Shown here in pieces: positions 1 to 8,676 of a stretch of 64,000 nt of DNA. The first letter of the stretch is position 1. Each line of letters begins with the position of its first letter. The DNA comes from an uncultured Aquimarina sp. (lineage in GTDB: Bacteria; Bacteroidota; Bacteroidia; Flavobacteriales; Flavobacteriaceae), in contig CANMLW010000001.1 in NCBI GenBank assembly GCA_947498705.1, positions 1,178,001-1,242,000 of the forward strand. Reading direction: 5' to 3'. The notes beneath the pieces are model-generated. The model was not told where the DNA came from. It saw only the letters and a program-made list of their open reading frames with translations, and searched no databases. Both the position numbers and the translations under genes were made by a program.

Positions 1-78
1 TTCTTCTGAAACAGGGTGCTCATTATATTGTGGAGGAAAAATAGATCTCCTATTTCTAATAATTTCACTTATATTCAT
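1..78 (-). CDS. Nitroreductase family protein, N-terminal fragment
   Basis: The reverse strand from 78 to 1 is open and starts at an ATG. It encodes 26 residues with the run IIRNRRSIFPPQY, which matches the N-terminal helix and FMN-phosphate-binding RRS region of many nitroreductase-family flavoproteins. These enzymes use NAD(P)H to reduce nitro groups, quinones or other acceptors in the cytoplasm. The rest of the gene lies left of the window, so the family call depends on this short stretch alone. It is transcribed divergently from the methyltransferase gene, with a 74-base gap between the two starts. Confidence 0.6.
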   Translation of the reverse strand, partial: MNISEIIRNRRSIFPPQYNEHPVSEE

Positions 79-152
79 ATGCAATTTCTTTTTGTAAAGT
101 TATTACTATTCTAAAGACTATATATCATCAATTATTTACTAATTCTTACTTT

Positions 153-857
153 ATGAATTTCGGTAAAAGGGCATTAACTCCTGAACAACTCGACGACTTA
201 ACTTTATCAGGAAAAACACTGCACAAAACCCTATCAAGCCTAAAATGGATCAATTCATTTTTTGGAAATCATCAACAATTATCAAAAGCTGTATTAGTTT
301 ATTGTAAAAAAAACACTTCTAAAAACAAGTATCATATTGTAGATTTAGGTTGTGGGGGCGGTGATTGCATTTATTTTATTTCAAAAAAGTTAAAGCAACA
401 TGATATTAACGCTTCTTTTATAGGCATAGATGGTAATCCAGAAAGTATTTCTTATGCGAATAAACAAAATTTCACTTCTAACCAGATTCGTTTTATGGTA
501 GCTGATATTCTGCATAAGGATTTTAGTATTCCAAATTGTGATCTTTTAATCTGTAGTCATTTTATATATCATTTTGACAACAAAAGCCTCATTCAGTTTT
601 TAAAACAACTAAAAAAACAAAAGGTCAAGCAAATTATTTTTAGCGAGTTATACAGAAGTAAGATCGCTTACTATACATTTAAAATGATCAGATATTTTAT
701 TCCTATATCTAAAATGGCTAAAGAAGATGGTTTACTTGCGATCCAACGCTCTTTTTCGATTAGTGAATTACAAAGTACACTTCAGCAAACCAACATACAA
801 CAATTTAAAATTTACAAAAAGCCATTTTTTCGAATGATTGTAGAAATAGAACCCTAG
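153..857 (+). CDS. Class I SAM-dependent methyltransferase
   Basis: The protein has 234 residues and no signal peptide, so it should be cytoplasmic. Residues 62-71 read IVDLGCGGGD, the glycine-rich motif I that binds S-adenosylmethionine. An acidic end of strand 2 (GIDGNPES, about 91-98) and a later motif around LLICSHFIYHF (about 131-141) fit a Rossmann-type methyltransferase. The substrate cannot be read from the sequence. The basic C-terminal half has hydrophobic patches that could contact a lipid or polyketide substrate, but this is speculation. The gene is divergent from a nitroreductase fragment and convergent with the pentapeptide-repeat gene, so it appears to be a single-gene transcript. 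The start is the first ATG and fits the family length. Confidence 0.85.
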   Translation: MNFGKRALTPEQLDDLTLSGKTLHKTLSSLKWINSFFGNHQQLSKAVLVYCKKNTSKNKYHIVDLGCGGGDCIYFISKKLKQHDINASFIGIDGNPESISYANKQNFTSNQIRFMVADILHKDFSIPNCDLLICSHFIYHFDNKSLIQFLKQLKKQKVKQIIFSELYRSKIAYYTFKMIRYFIPISKMAKEDGLLAIQRSFSISELQSTLQQTNIQQFKIYKKPFFRMIVEIEP

Positions 858-929
858 ACATAACCAGAAGATAAGGGCTTATACTACTTAAAAACATTCC
901 CTTTTATCTAGATAGTTATTTATCAGAAT

Positions 930-2054
930 TTATTTTCTTCTTATCAAGACAAATTGTTGTTTACCTTGTTTTTTAATTCTATATTTTTTTTCTACATCAG
1001 ATGCACCTTCAAGATCCAGAGAATCCGAAATATAATCGATCCAGTCTTGTCGATCAACAATAGCATTATCTAACACTACATCGGTAAGATTAGCATTCTC
1101 TAATTTGGTACCCCAAAGAATTGCTTCAGAAAGATCTGCCTTTGTAAGGTTTGCCCCGTACAAATTGGCATTGGTCAAATCCACACTTAACAACTCTGCC
1201 TGTTCCAAGTTGGCATGATTCAACCTAGCTCGCTTTAAATTAGAATCAGACAAGTTAATTTTAAACATTTCTGCATGTTTAAGCTCGCTTCGTTCTAAGT
1301 TAGCCGCGGGCATATCGACTTCAGTAAGATTAGAATGATCCAATTGTGCATATTTGAGATTCACTCCTCTTCCTAAGTTTGCTTTTCTTAAATCAGTGTA
1401 TGAAAACGCAGCAGAGTTAAGGATATCCTGAGAGGACTCTAATCCCAAATCACTTTTAAGAATTGTATACAACAACTGTCCTCGCTCTGGGCTTATTGGT
1501 TTTTCTACCAAAACCCCATTATCTACATAATGATAGGGTTTCATAGCCATACACAAACTAATAACTCTAGCTTCTAATGTCCTACTTATATTTCTACTAC
1601 TAGTTCCTTTATATTTTAATTCTTCATTTAAATCTTTAAGAACATCACTCATAACAAACACCAAAGAAGACCTACGATCTGCTTCGATAAGGCTATTCTG
1701 ACGTTTAATACTTTTATTTTGATTTATTAATAATTTTGTCTGAAAAATTAAAATTAAAGAAGGAACTATAGCAAAGAAAAAAGCAAACAGACCTATTCTC
1801 GTAACCCTCCAAATAACACTAGAAGAAACATCTGAAACGGTATCTACTGATACTGTTTTATACTCTTTAAACTCGGTAATTGCGTTGCTAATACTATTTT
1901 TTAGACGGTTCCCAAAAATTGGAGTACTGGATTTTTTTAAGAGCCACCATTTAAATTTTCTTTTCTTCTGTTTTCCTTTATTTATTTTATCCAGCTTATC
2001 CTGAAGTATTTTATTTTCTTTCTTTAGCCGTTCGATATAATCTTGTTCGTTCAC
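930..2054 (-). CDS. Membrane-anchored pentapeptide-repeat protein
   Basis: The protein has 374 residues in three parts. Residues 1-35 form a charged, coiled-coil-like helix rich in lysine and glutamate. Residues 85-112 form one clear hydrophobic membrane segment, followed by a second charged helix. From about residue 220 to 335 there are consecutive pentapeptide repeats of the A(N/D)LXX type (for example ANLYG, ANLTK, ADLSE), which fold as a right-handed quadrilateral beta-helix. Such helices usually serve as protein-binding surfaces; some mimic DNA and protect gyrase, but nothing here points to that. The repeats may face the cytoplasm. No partner gene is adjacent: the next gene is a small unknown protein about 140 bases upstream on the same strand. 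Confidence 0.8.
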   Translation of the reverse strand: MNEQDYIERLKKENKILQDKLDKINKGKQKKRKFKWWLLKKSSTPIFGNRLKNSISNAITEFKEYKTVSVDTVSDVSSSVIWRVTRIGLFAFFFAIVPSLILIFQTKLLINQNKSIKRQNSLIEADRRSSLVFVMSDVLKDLNEELKYKGTSSRNISRTLEARVISLCMAMKPYHYVDNGVLVEKPISPERGQLLYTILKSDLGLESSQDILNSAAFSYTDLRKANLGRGVNLKYAQLDHSNLTEVDMPAANLERSELKHAEMFKINLSDSNLKRARLNHANLEQAELLSVDLTNANLYGANLTKADLSEAILWGTKLENANLTDVVLDNAIVDRQDWIDYISDSLDLEGASDVEKKYRIKKQGKQQFVLIRRK

Positions 2055-2196
2055 TACGCCTCGAATTTTTAGAAATTAGCAGGCATAAGATATAAAAGTT
2101 ATATCAGTTCTCATAAGTTTATTCCATTTCAATAACATCTAGAACACATATCAACTTATGAGATCATTTGTCCTTCAATATTATAATTAAAAAATC

Positions 2197-2415
2197 TCAT
2201 TCTATAAAAGTTGAAATATCCTCTGCTATATCTTCAATTATTGATAATTTTTCTTCTTCGACCAAATGAATAGTTTTTATAAGAAGTTGTAGATAAGCAT
2301 ATACATATTCTTTCTTTTTTGCTTCATCAACATACTGCTTACCTTCGACTACGATAAAAGCAATCAGATTACGTATGATTAGCTTTATTTCAGAAATATC
2401 TATATCCTTTTCCAT
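2197..2415 (-). CDS. Small hypothetical protein
   Basis: This codes for 72 residues, mostly predicted helix, with a pattern of charged and aliphatic residues and no signal peptide or membrane segment. A TTG at 2442 could extend it by nine residues, but the ATG at 2415 gives a more usual start and is preceded by the purine-rich stretch AGAAGAAA. I do not recognise the family. It lies upstream of the pentapeptide-repeat gene on the same strand with a gap of about 140 bases, so co-transcription is possible but not shown. The even distribution of codons and the acidic C-terminus (EDIAEDISTFIE) look like a real protein. Confidence 0.55.
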   Translation of the reverse strand: MEKDIDISEIKLIIRNLIAFIVVEGKQYVDEAKKKEYVYAYLQLLIKTIHLVEEEKLSIIEDIAEDISTFIE

Positions 2416-2646
2416 TACATTTCTTCTAAATATTATTATCAACGATTATCATGTATTAAAACTACTTCTCATTTTTTCTATTCCCTTAAAAAACAAAACA
2501 TAAAAGAAAGCAATCATAGACAAAAGACATGTTTAATCGTTTTTCTGATCTTATCTATTTAGAATTAATTTCAAAACAACCGAGATACTTTATACTATAG
2601 ACCATTGGATTTTTTTATATTGCTTATTTAATCTTTACACAAATAC

Positions 2647-3510
2647 ATGGATACTATTTCGACTACAATTTTAGCTTTATCCCTTATAATCATCATGTTA
2701 GGCATGGGGTTGTCATTGGTAACAGATGATTTTAAAAGAATATTCTTACATCCTAAAGCGATTGTTTTAGGGTTGATCAATCAAATCATAATTTTACCAT
2801 TACTAGGTTTTGCTATAGCAAACTTGTTTCCAATGTCACCAGAGATTGCCATCGGAATTATGATTCTTGCTGCATGTCCAGGGGGTCCTACTTCAAATTT
2901 AATATCACATTTGGCTAAGGGTGATATTGCCTTATCTGTTAGTTTAACCGCCTTAAGTAGTTTTATCACCATATTAACAATACCATTTATCATTAATTTT
3001 GCACTAGAGCATTTTATAGAAGAAGGTCAAATGATACAGTTGGATACTTTTAAAACAATTGCTCAGATTTTAATAATTACGGTAATTCCAGTAAGCATTG
3101 GAATGCTAATTAGAAAATACAAGGAAAACTTTGCTTTAAGAATGGCTAAGCCTGTTAGAAAAGCTTCAGGGATAGTGATTATACTTGTCATTGTCGGTAT
3201 TGCCATAAAAGAAAAGGATAATTTTGCTTCGTATTTTCAACAAGCAGGTGTAGTTGCCTTATGCCTAAATGTGATTACCATGACTGTTGGGTACTTTTCT
3301 TCCAAATTATTAAGCCTCCAAAACAAACAGGCTATTTCAATAGCTATAGAATCGGGTATTCAAAATGGGACATTAGCGATTACTATTGCCGTTGTTTTAC
3401 TCGAAAATACTTCGTTTGCTGTAGCACCTGCTGTCTACAGTCTTTTAATGTTCTTTACAGGGGGTATTGCTATTTACTTTGGTACAAAAAAAATGGCTAA
3501 TAAAAATTAA
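2647..3510 (+). CDS. Bile acid:sodium symporter (BASS/SBF) family transporter
   Basis: This 287-residue integral membrane protein has eight to ten hydrophobic segments spread over its whole length. The signature ACPGGPTSN is at residues 76-84, followed by a polar stretch (LISHLAKGD) and TALSS, which match the first crossover motif of the SBF family. A second motif region is near residues 236-245 (ESGIQNGTLA). Family members take up organic anions, such as bile acids, pantoate or keto acids, with sodium across the inner membrane. The substrate here cannot be told. The gene has about 200 bases of upstream intergenic DNA and no same-strand gene close by, so it is probably a single transcript. 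The start ATG gives a short N-terminus typical of bacterial members. Confidence 0.9.
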   Translation: MDTISTTILALSLIIIMLGMGLSLVTDDFKRIFLHPKAIVLGLINQIIILPLLGFAIANLFPMSPEIAIGIMILAACPGGPTSNLISHLAKGDIALSVSLTALSSFITILTIPFIINFALEHFIEEGQMIQLDTFKTIAQILIITVIPVSIGMLIRKYKENFALRMAKPVRKASGIVIILVIVGIAIKEKDNFASYFQQAGVVALCLNVITMTVGYFSSKLLSLQNKQAISIAIESGIQNGTLAITIAVVLLENTSFAVAPAVYSLLMFFTGGIAIYFGTKKMANKN

Positions 3511-3812
3511 TCAACAACATTACTCCTATCAAAAGAATACTTAGATTTTACAAGTATAATTACAAACGTATCTCCTCATGATTTGTTAAAAGGCATGAAA
3601 AAACAGGACATTTATACATTTAACCTACTATCTTATAACACCTTAAGTTATTTATTATTTACACTATATTGAATTAATTGTAACTTCAATACACAGTTGT
3701 TTTTTATGTTAAACTCGATTAACAGTTAGTAGATTTTAAAAAATTAAGGTATCTTAACTACGTGATTATGTTAGTTTTTTAGCGTAGTTCAAAATCTTAA
3801 AACCCCAAAAAA
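3511..3812. other. Intergenic region, promoter side of the small CxC gene
   Basis: This stretch of about 300 bases is very AT-rich. I see no RNA gene, clear terminator or consensus promoter in it. The long distance suggests that the small gene at 3813 has its own promoter here. Confidence 0.4.
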
Positions 3813-3992
3813 ATGAAGTTAACCAACAACACAAGACCTATAACCTATATGCATACTAACGCCTTTACCACATGTAGTTGTGGTAATGAATTGGTACTAA
3901 CAAAAATGGTTTCTTCTACCATTTATTATGGACAATGCGAATGTGGTAAAAAATTCGAACTTCGAGATTTTAAAATAACAGAAATTCACTAA
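3813..3992 (+). CDS. Small protein with two CxC knuckles, zinc-ribbon-like
   Basis: A 59-codon reading frame starts at an ATG preceded by AACCCCAAAAAA. It contains a CSCG knuckle at residues 21-24 and a CECG knuckle at 42-45, separated by 17 residues with alternating polar and hydrophobic character. Two CxC(G) knuckles at this distance are the usual layout of a small zinc ribbon or rubredoxin-like fold. The N-terminus is polar and there is no signal peptide. The frame sits alone in a gap of more than 700 bases between the transporter and the sensor kinase. I do not know a named family. The paired cysteines and the glycine after each pair are the argument that this is a real gene. Confidence 0.6.
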   Translation: MKLTNNTRPITYMHTNAFTTCSCGNELVLTKMVSSTIYYGQCECGKKFELRDFKITEIH

Positions 3993-4286
3993 CCATAGGA
4001 CAACATTTATAAAGTATCATTATCGCTTTTAGACCTTTTATCACATGGTAAATTGGTCAAAAAAATAGCACGCATTTTCGAAACAACACTCCAATACATA
4101 TGCAATAGAAAAGTATGGCGGTCGTATCTTCTAAAAATTGTTTGCTGTCACACAAAACATAAATGTGTCCAATTGGTATTAGTTCAACATTTATAAGTCA
4201 TTGAGTCATCTAGATATTAAATTATTGTGAATTAAACAAAAACCACATTTTTTGTTACTTTTACCTATCTAATAAGCCTTCAAAAA

Positions 4287-6263
4287 ATGTCTCAACCTAA
4301 TAAATCAACCTCGTTGCTGTTTAGCATTCTATTCATTTTGTTGATGGTTTGTTATGTTACAAATGCTCAGCAAGAAATCAATACCACTTCAAAAATTGCT
4401 GTTAATGATAGTTTATTACTTGAAACAGCAGAAACCTATGTAAAAAAAGAAGCGGATAGAGAAAAAGCCTTTAATATAGGTCATGACATTTTAAAAAGAA
4501 CTCAGATATTTCATCATAAGGTTCATGCAAATAGAATTTTGTCTAATTATCACTATTATAAATACGCAACCGACTCTGCAATATATTATGCAAAAAATGC
4601 CATTGCATTAATAGGCAATAAACAAGATTCTATCTCGCTACGATTTTTATCTTCTTTATATATGGCACTTTCTCATGCTTCAAGAGATAAAAATTTGCTT
4701 AAAGACAGCAAAAAATGGGCTTTAGAAGGGATAAAAATCTCAGAAAAAATCGATGATAGTATTTATATGGGGCAACACATATCCAATCTAGCACTTATAG
4801 AACGTAAGATGGGAAATCCAAAAAAAGCCATTGAACTCCTAAAATCTGCTCTCAAGTATAAAGAATATCCAAATTATTATGCGTCTATTGCAATCTGCTA
4901 TTTGGATTTAAAGAATTATGATCAATCCCTTTTCTTCCAAAAAAAAGAATTAGATTTTTCTAAAAAAAATAACAATCAAAGAAGTATTGCTATTGCATTA
5001 CTCAACATTGGTAATATTTATCTTGAAAAATACAAAGATGATGAAGCACTAACATACTTTAACAAATCGATCAAAATCTCTAAAGAACACAACTATTCAC
5101 TAATCACACTTAACAATATGATTAATATTAGTGAGGTTTTTAAGAACAAAAAAGACTTTTATAAAGCGAAAGAATATTATTTTGAAGTACTGTCTATTGC
5201 AAAAAAATTAGGATATCTTATGCAACAGACCTATGTATACCAACAACTCAAAGATATTGCTCTTGAAGAAAAAAAATTCGAAAAGGCACTTACCTATACC
5301 GAAAAAAAGAATTTGATACAAGACTCTATTAACCGTATGCAAAAAGACAACGAGATTTCTAAATTAGAAGTAGAGTATGAAACCTTAAAAAAGGAAAAAG
5401 AAATAACAGTTCTTAAAAAAGATCAGGAGATTAAAACTGTAGAATTGCAACAACAGCAATCTCAAAAAAAAATCATTGCCTATGCTTTTGGAATCATTTT
5501 AATCCCCTTAATAGGGTTGCTCTTTCTTTATTACCAAAAACTTCAGGCTCAAAGCGAATTAAATAAAAAGCAAGAGGAAATTAATGAACAAAAAATTTCA
5601 TCCTTATTAAAGGAACAGGAATTAAAACTTATAAAAGCTTCTATAAAAGGCCAGGATAATGAGCGAAAGAGAATTGCTCAGGAACTACACGATAGTATTG
5701 GCGGAAATCTTGCCGCAATCAAACTTCAACTAAACAATAAGGAAAATAAAGAGGAGAACATCCATTTTTTATCTATAAACGAACAAATAGATGATACCTA
5801 TGAAAAGGTAAGAGAGTTATCTCATAATTTGATTCCAAAAAAATTTAGTGAAAATAATTTTTGTGATGTATTAGAAGAGTATTGTAGTAATATAGGAAAC
5901 GCTCGTAACTTTTCTTCTTCATTTATTGCTCACCCCAGGACAAAAATCGATGACTTAAATGAGCAATTACAAATTGAGGTTTTTAAAATTATTCAGGAAT
6001 TGATTACAAATACTATCAAACATGCCAAAGCCTCGTCTATAGAGTTGCAACTTAATTTGGTCGATAATATTTTAAATATTTTGTTTGAAGACAATGGAAT
6101 TGGATTCTCAGTAGAAAAAAACATAAACGGAATAGGGTTTAAAAATATAAAAAGTAGGCTTAATAAAATTTCTGGCACACTTCATATTGACTCTATGTTA
6201 AAAAGAGGTACTATTATTAATATTGAAATTCCAAATCTAGTAACCACGTCAAATGAAATATAA
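4287..6263 (+). CDS. TPR-containing sensor histidine kinase (HisKA_3 type)
   Basis: The protein has 658 residues. Residues 1-27 form a signal peptide or first membrane anchor ending in TNAQQ. About 60-345 form helical repeats of the TPR type and should lie in the periplasm. A membrane helix at about 394-416 is followed by a coiled coil, then the dimerisation box with the phosphate-accepting His468 in RIAQELHDSIGG, and a C-terminal GHKL ATPase domain with the N box (ELITNTIKHA) and G box (DNGIGF). This is the NarX/LiaS/DegS-like kinase class that pairs with LuxR-type regulators. The next gene is exactly such a regulator and overlaps it by 11 bases, so the two form one operon. The signal sensed is unknown. 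Confidence 0.9.
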   Translation: MSQPNKSTSLLFSILFILLMVCYVTNAQQEINTTSKIAVNDSLLLETAETYVKKEADREKAFNIGHDILKRTQIFHHKVHANRILSNYHYYKYATDSAIYYAKNAIALIGNKQDSISLRFLSSLYMALSHASRDKNLLKDSKKWALEGIKISEKIDDSIYMGQHISNLALIERKMGNPKKAIELLKSALKYKEYPNYYASIAICYLDLKNYDQSLFFQKKELDFSKKNNNQRSIAIALLNIGNIYLEKYKDDEALTYFNKSIKISKEHNYSLITLNNMINISEVFKNKKDFYKAKEYYFEVLSIAKKLGYLMQQTYVYQQLKDIALEEKKFEKALTYTEKKNLIQDSINRMQKDNEISKLEVEYETLKKEKEITVLKKDQEIKTVELQQQQSQKKIIAYAFGIILIPLIGLLFLYYQKLQAQSELNKKQEEINEQKISSLLKEQELKLIKASIKGQDNERKRIAQELHDSIGGNLAAIKLQLNNKENKEENIHFLSINEQIDDTYEKVRELSHNLIPKKFSENNFCDVLEEYCSNIGNARNFSSSFIAHPRTKIDDLNEQLQIEVFKIIQELITNTIKHAKASSIELQLNLVDNILNILFEDNGIGFSVEKNINGIGFKNIKSRLNKISGTLHIDSMLKRGTIINIEIPNLVTTSNEI

Positions 6264-6897
6264 CATAATAATTGTCGACGATCATAAAATGTTTTTAGAT
6301 GGATTAATAAGTCTTCTTACCTCTAAAAAAGAGTACTCTATTTTGTTTACTGCCAAAAACGGAGTGCAGGTTTCTAAATACATAGAAATTAACCCTAATG
6401 AAAAAATTGACCTTATCATTTCTGATATTTCTATGCCCGAGATGGATGGAATAACCTTAAATAAAATTGTAAAACAACATAGCAATCGTATAAAGACCCT
6501 AATGGTAAGCATGCATAACAACCCAGACACAATAGACACGCTTATATCAGATAATGTCGATGGTTATATCCCTAAAAATGCCGAAAAGGAAGAACTTTTT
6601 AGGGCTATACAAACCATATTAGAGGGTAACAAATATTTCTCAAGAGAAATAATGGACTCCTATATGCAAAACAAATTTTCTAAAAAGAAAGACGAAAGCA
6701 TCAAGTTAACACAACGAGAAATTGAAGTAATTACGCTCATTGCACAAGAATTTACTACTCAAGAAATTGCAGATAAATTATCATTAAGCAAACATACTAT
6801 AGAAAGTTACAGAAAAAATCTCATAGCAAAACTTAACGTAAGAAATCTGGCCGGGTTAACAAAATATGCGTTAAAAATGAAATATATAGAACCTTAA
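6253..6897 (+). CDS. NarL/LuxR-type response regulator
   Basis: The protein has 214 residues. An N-terminal receiver domain (about 3-120) carries the acidic pair VDDH, the phosphate-accepting Asp58 in ISDISMPEMDG, and the conserved lysine in IPKNAEKEE. The C-terminal domain (about 150-212) is a LuxR-type helix-turn-helix with LTQREIEVITLIAQ and TTQEIADKLSLSKHTIESYR. It should bind DNA when phosphorylated by the TPR kinase encoded just upstream. The start ATG lies inside the kinase gene, giving an 11-base overlap and probable translational coupling. Target genes are unknown; the small membrane protein gene downstream has its own leader of about 270 bases. Confidence 0.93.
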   Translation: MKYNIIIVDDHKMFLDGLISLLTSKKEYSILFTAKNGVQVSKYIEINPNEKIDLIISDISMPEMDGITLNKIVKQHSNRIKTLMVSMHNNPDTIDTLISDNVDGYIPKNAEKEELFRAIQTILEGNKYFSREIMDSYMQNKFSKKKDESIKLTQREIEVITLIAQEFTTQEIADKLSLSKHTIESYRKNLIAKLNVRNLAGLTKYALKMKYIEP

Positions 6898-7023
6898 AAA
6901 ACCTCAACCAATCTTATATATCAACACCTACCCCTGGTTAATATACTCTCCTTTTCCTGCTTGAACACTTTTCTAATTCGAACACTGTAATACCATTTCT
7001 TAAAAACACTGCTTACCCCCTGT

Positions 7024-7049
7024 TTTCAGTGAGTCATTTTTCACTGAAA
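7024..7049. repeat. 9-bp inverted repeat with 8-base loop
   Basis: TTTCAGTGA and TCACTGAAA form a perfect 9-bp stem around eight bases. It lies 127 bases after the response-regulator stop and 120 bases before the next start. It may be a terminator with a poor T-run (TAAGTGTTTTT follows) or an operator for the small membrane protein gene. Confidence 0.45.
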
Positions 7050-7168
7050 TAAGTGTTTTTCTATGAATGAATATCCGCTATTCTTGTAATGTTATTGTAG
7101 CAATATTGCTTACCTACAATAAGGTCACCTTATTATAAAAGTTGTCAAATCATTAAAACCTAAGAACT

Positions 7169-7588
7169 ATGGCCTGGGGAATTACATTAATTTTACTAAG
7201 TATTATTGCAATACCATCTCTACTAATTTCTAAGCAACCAAATGCCAATGAACTTTTAGAAAAAATCGAACCAAACCAAGGTTGGATTGGACTCGCTTTT
7301 TGTCTTTGGGGGATTTGGGGGGTTACCTTTGCTATTCTAAACATAGAAATACTCACCACAGAACCTATTTGGTGGATCACTCTTTTTGTAGGCAACAGTA
7401 TTGAAACACTATTAGGCTTTATGCTTGGTTTCGGGCTCATCAATAATTTTTTTTTATCAAATCATGAAACTGCTCAAGAACGAGCTAGCCATATCAGAAA
7501 AAAGTTAGCTCCCAAACAGGGTAAATTAGGCATCTTAGGATTTATAATTGGCACCTGGATGATCATAGGATCTTTTATATTCATCTAA
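7169..7588 (+). CDS. Small integral membrane protein, unknown function
   Basis: The 139-residue protein has four hydrophobic segments at about 2-20, 38-60, 66-98 and 117-138. The loop between segments three and four is charged (HETAQERASHIRKKLAPKQGK) and probably cytoplasmic by the positive-inside rule. Conserved-looking tryptophans (QGWIGLAF, GIWGV, PIWW) suggest packing at the membrane interface. I do not recognise a named family. It is followed 71 bases later by an AraC-type regulator on the same strand, so the two may be co-transcribed. The ATG start is the first in the frame and opens directly into the first membrane helix. Confidence 0.75.
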   Translation: MAWGITLILLSIIAIPSLLISKQPNANELLEKIEPNQGWIGLAFCLWGIWGVTFAILNIEILTTEPIWWITLFVGNSIETLLGFMLGFGLINNFFLSNHETAQERASHIRKKLAPKQGKLGILGFIIGTWMIIGSFIFI

Positions 7589-7659
7589 TCTCTTAGCAAA
7601 AAATTCATCACAATTACATCAACATTCATTCATCGATCAATCAAAAAAAACATACACTT

Positions 7660-8520
7660 ATGAAAATAAGGAACTCCCATCGTATTATAACACGTATTTT
7701 AATGGTATTAATCCTATTACCGACATTTGTATTTTCCTTAGAATCAATATCTTTTACAGAGAACACATCTTTGCTTCTACAACAAAAAACAACATCAAAA
7801 GAACATGAAGTAACTCTACCAAATTCTAAAAAAGATAAAAGTGCAACATATTATACTAATGAAAACATACAGAATAGATCAAAAGCCAATTTGATCAATG
7901 ATATTACCCAAAAAGAGCGTAGGATCACACTTTTATTAAAAAAACAAAACGAGCTAGCTGCTTCTATAAACAAAAATACCTCTATTTATGCACTCATCAT
8001 ATTGGCTCTATGTATTTGTTTTGTATTTTCATTTCTTTATCAGTATCGAAAAGCGAAATGCTATCATACACATCTTAAGAAACTAATCGAAGAACGAAGT
8101 AATGCTAAGATTATCGAAAATCAACATATCCAAAAAACTACGACACCTAACAACGTTATAAATGTCCCCGAAAAACAAATCGCCTATATCATTAAAAAAT
8201 TAGAGGAGTTTGAAAATCAAAAACAATATCTCACACCAGGGTTAAGCGCACATTCTTTGGCCGATCACATAAAAACTAACGTCAAATATTTGTCTCAGGT
8301 AATAAAGTACTCTAAAAACAAAACATTTTCTTCTTATATAAATGAATTACGCATAACTTATGCTACCACAAAAATAAGAGAGAATTCTAAGTTTAGAAAA
8401 TACACCATAAAAGCTATTGCAAATGAAATGGGATATGGCAGTGCAGAAACGTTCTCAAATGCTTTCCATAAACAAGTGGGGATCAAACCTTCTTGTTTTA
8501 TAAGATCTTTTAATAAGTAA
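7660..8520 (+). CDS. Membrane-anchored AraC-family transcriptional regulator
   Basis: The 286-residue protein has an N-terminal hydrophobic segment (about 10-30), a polar stretch of about 80 residues, a strong membrane helix at about 108-127, a basic linker, and an AraC-type DNA-binding domain at about 190-286. The latter shows ADHIKTNVKYLSQVI (first helix-turn-helix), FSSYINELR and the second motif IANEMGYGSAETFSNAFHKQ, then GIKPS. The layout resembles the C-terminal part of the TPR-AraC membrane regulators found widely in Flavobacteriia, but the usual TPR domain is absent and replaced by a short polar segment. It probably senses a periplasmic or membrane signal. A clear terminator follows. 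Confidence 0.85.
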   Translation: MKIRNSHRIITRILMVLILLPTFVFSLESISFTENTSLLLQQKTTSKEHEVTLPNSKKDKSATYYTNENIQNRSKANLINDITQKERRITLLLKKQNELAASINKNTSIYALIILALCICFVFSFLYQYRKAKCYHTHLKKLIEERSNAKIIENQHIQKTTTPNNVINVPEKQIAYIIKKLEEFENQKQYLTPGLSAHSLADHIKTNVKYLSQVIKYSKNKTFSSYINELRITYATTKIRENSKFRKYTIKAIANEMGYGSAETFSNAFHKQVGIKPSCFIRSFNK

Positions 8521-8556
8521 ACTTTTAAAACTCTTCTGCTATTATCTCAAAAAAAC

Positions 8557-8588
8557 AACCCAACCATTGTATATGGTTGGGTTTTATT
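8557..8588 (+). terminator. Rho-independent terminator after the AraC-type gene
   Basis: AACCCAACCA at 8557-8566 pairs with TGGTTGGGTT at 8574-8583 and is followed by TTATTTAT. A run of A upstream of the stem lets it also work, more weakly, for the lipoprotein gene on the other strand. Confidence 0.85.
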
Positions 8589-8676
8589 TATCAATACGAT
8601 TTCAAGTATTTAGAAAGGCAAAGAAATGTTATAGACTTTATGATAAAACTTCTAATTATTAAGTCTAGATTAAGTT

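Noticed and set aside
7153..7443. Minus-strand frame opposite the small membrane protein
   Set aside because: It is a shadow; the plus-strand frame has clear membrane segments and better codon pattern.
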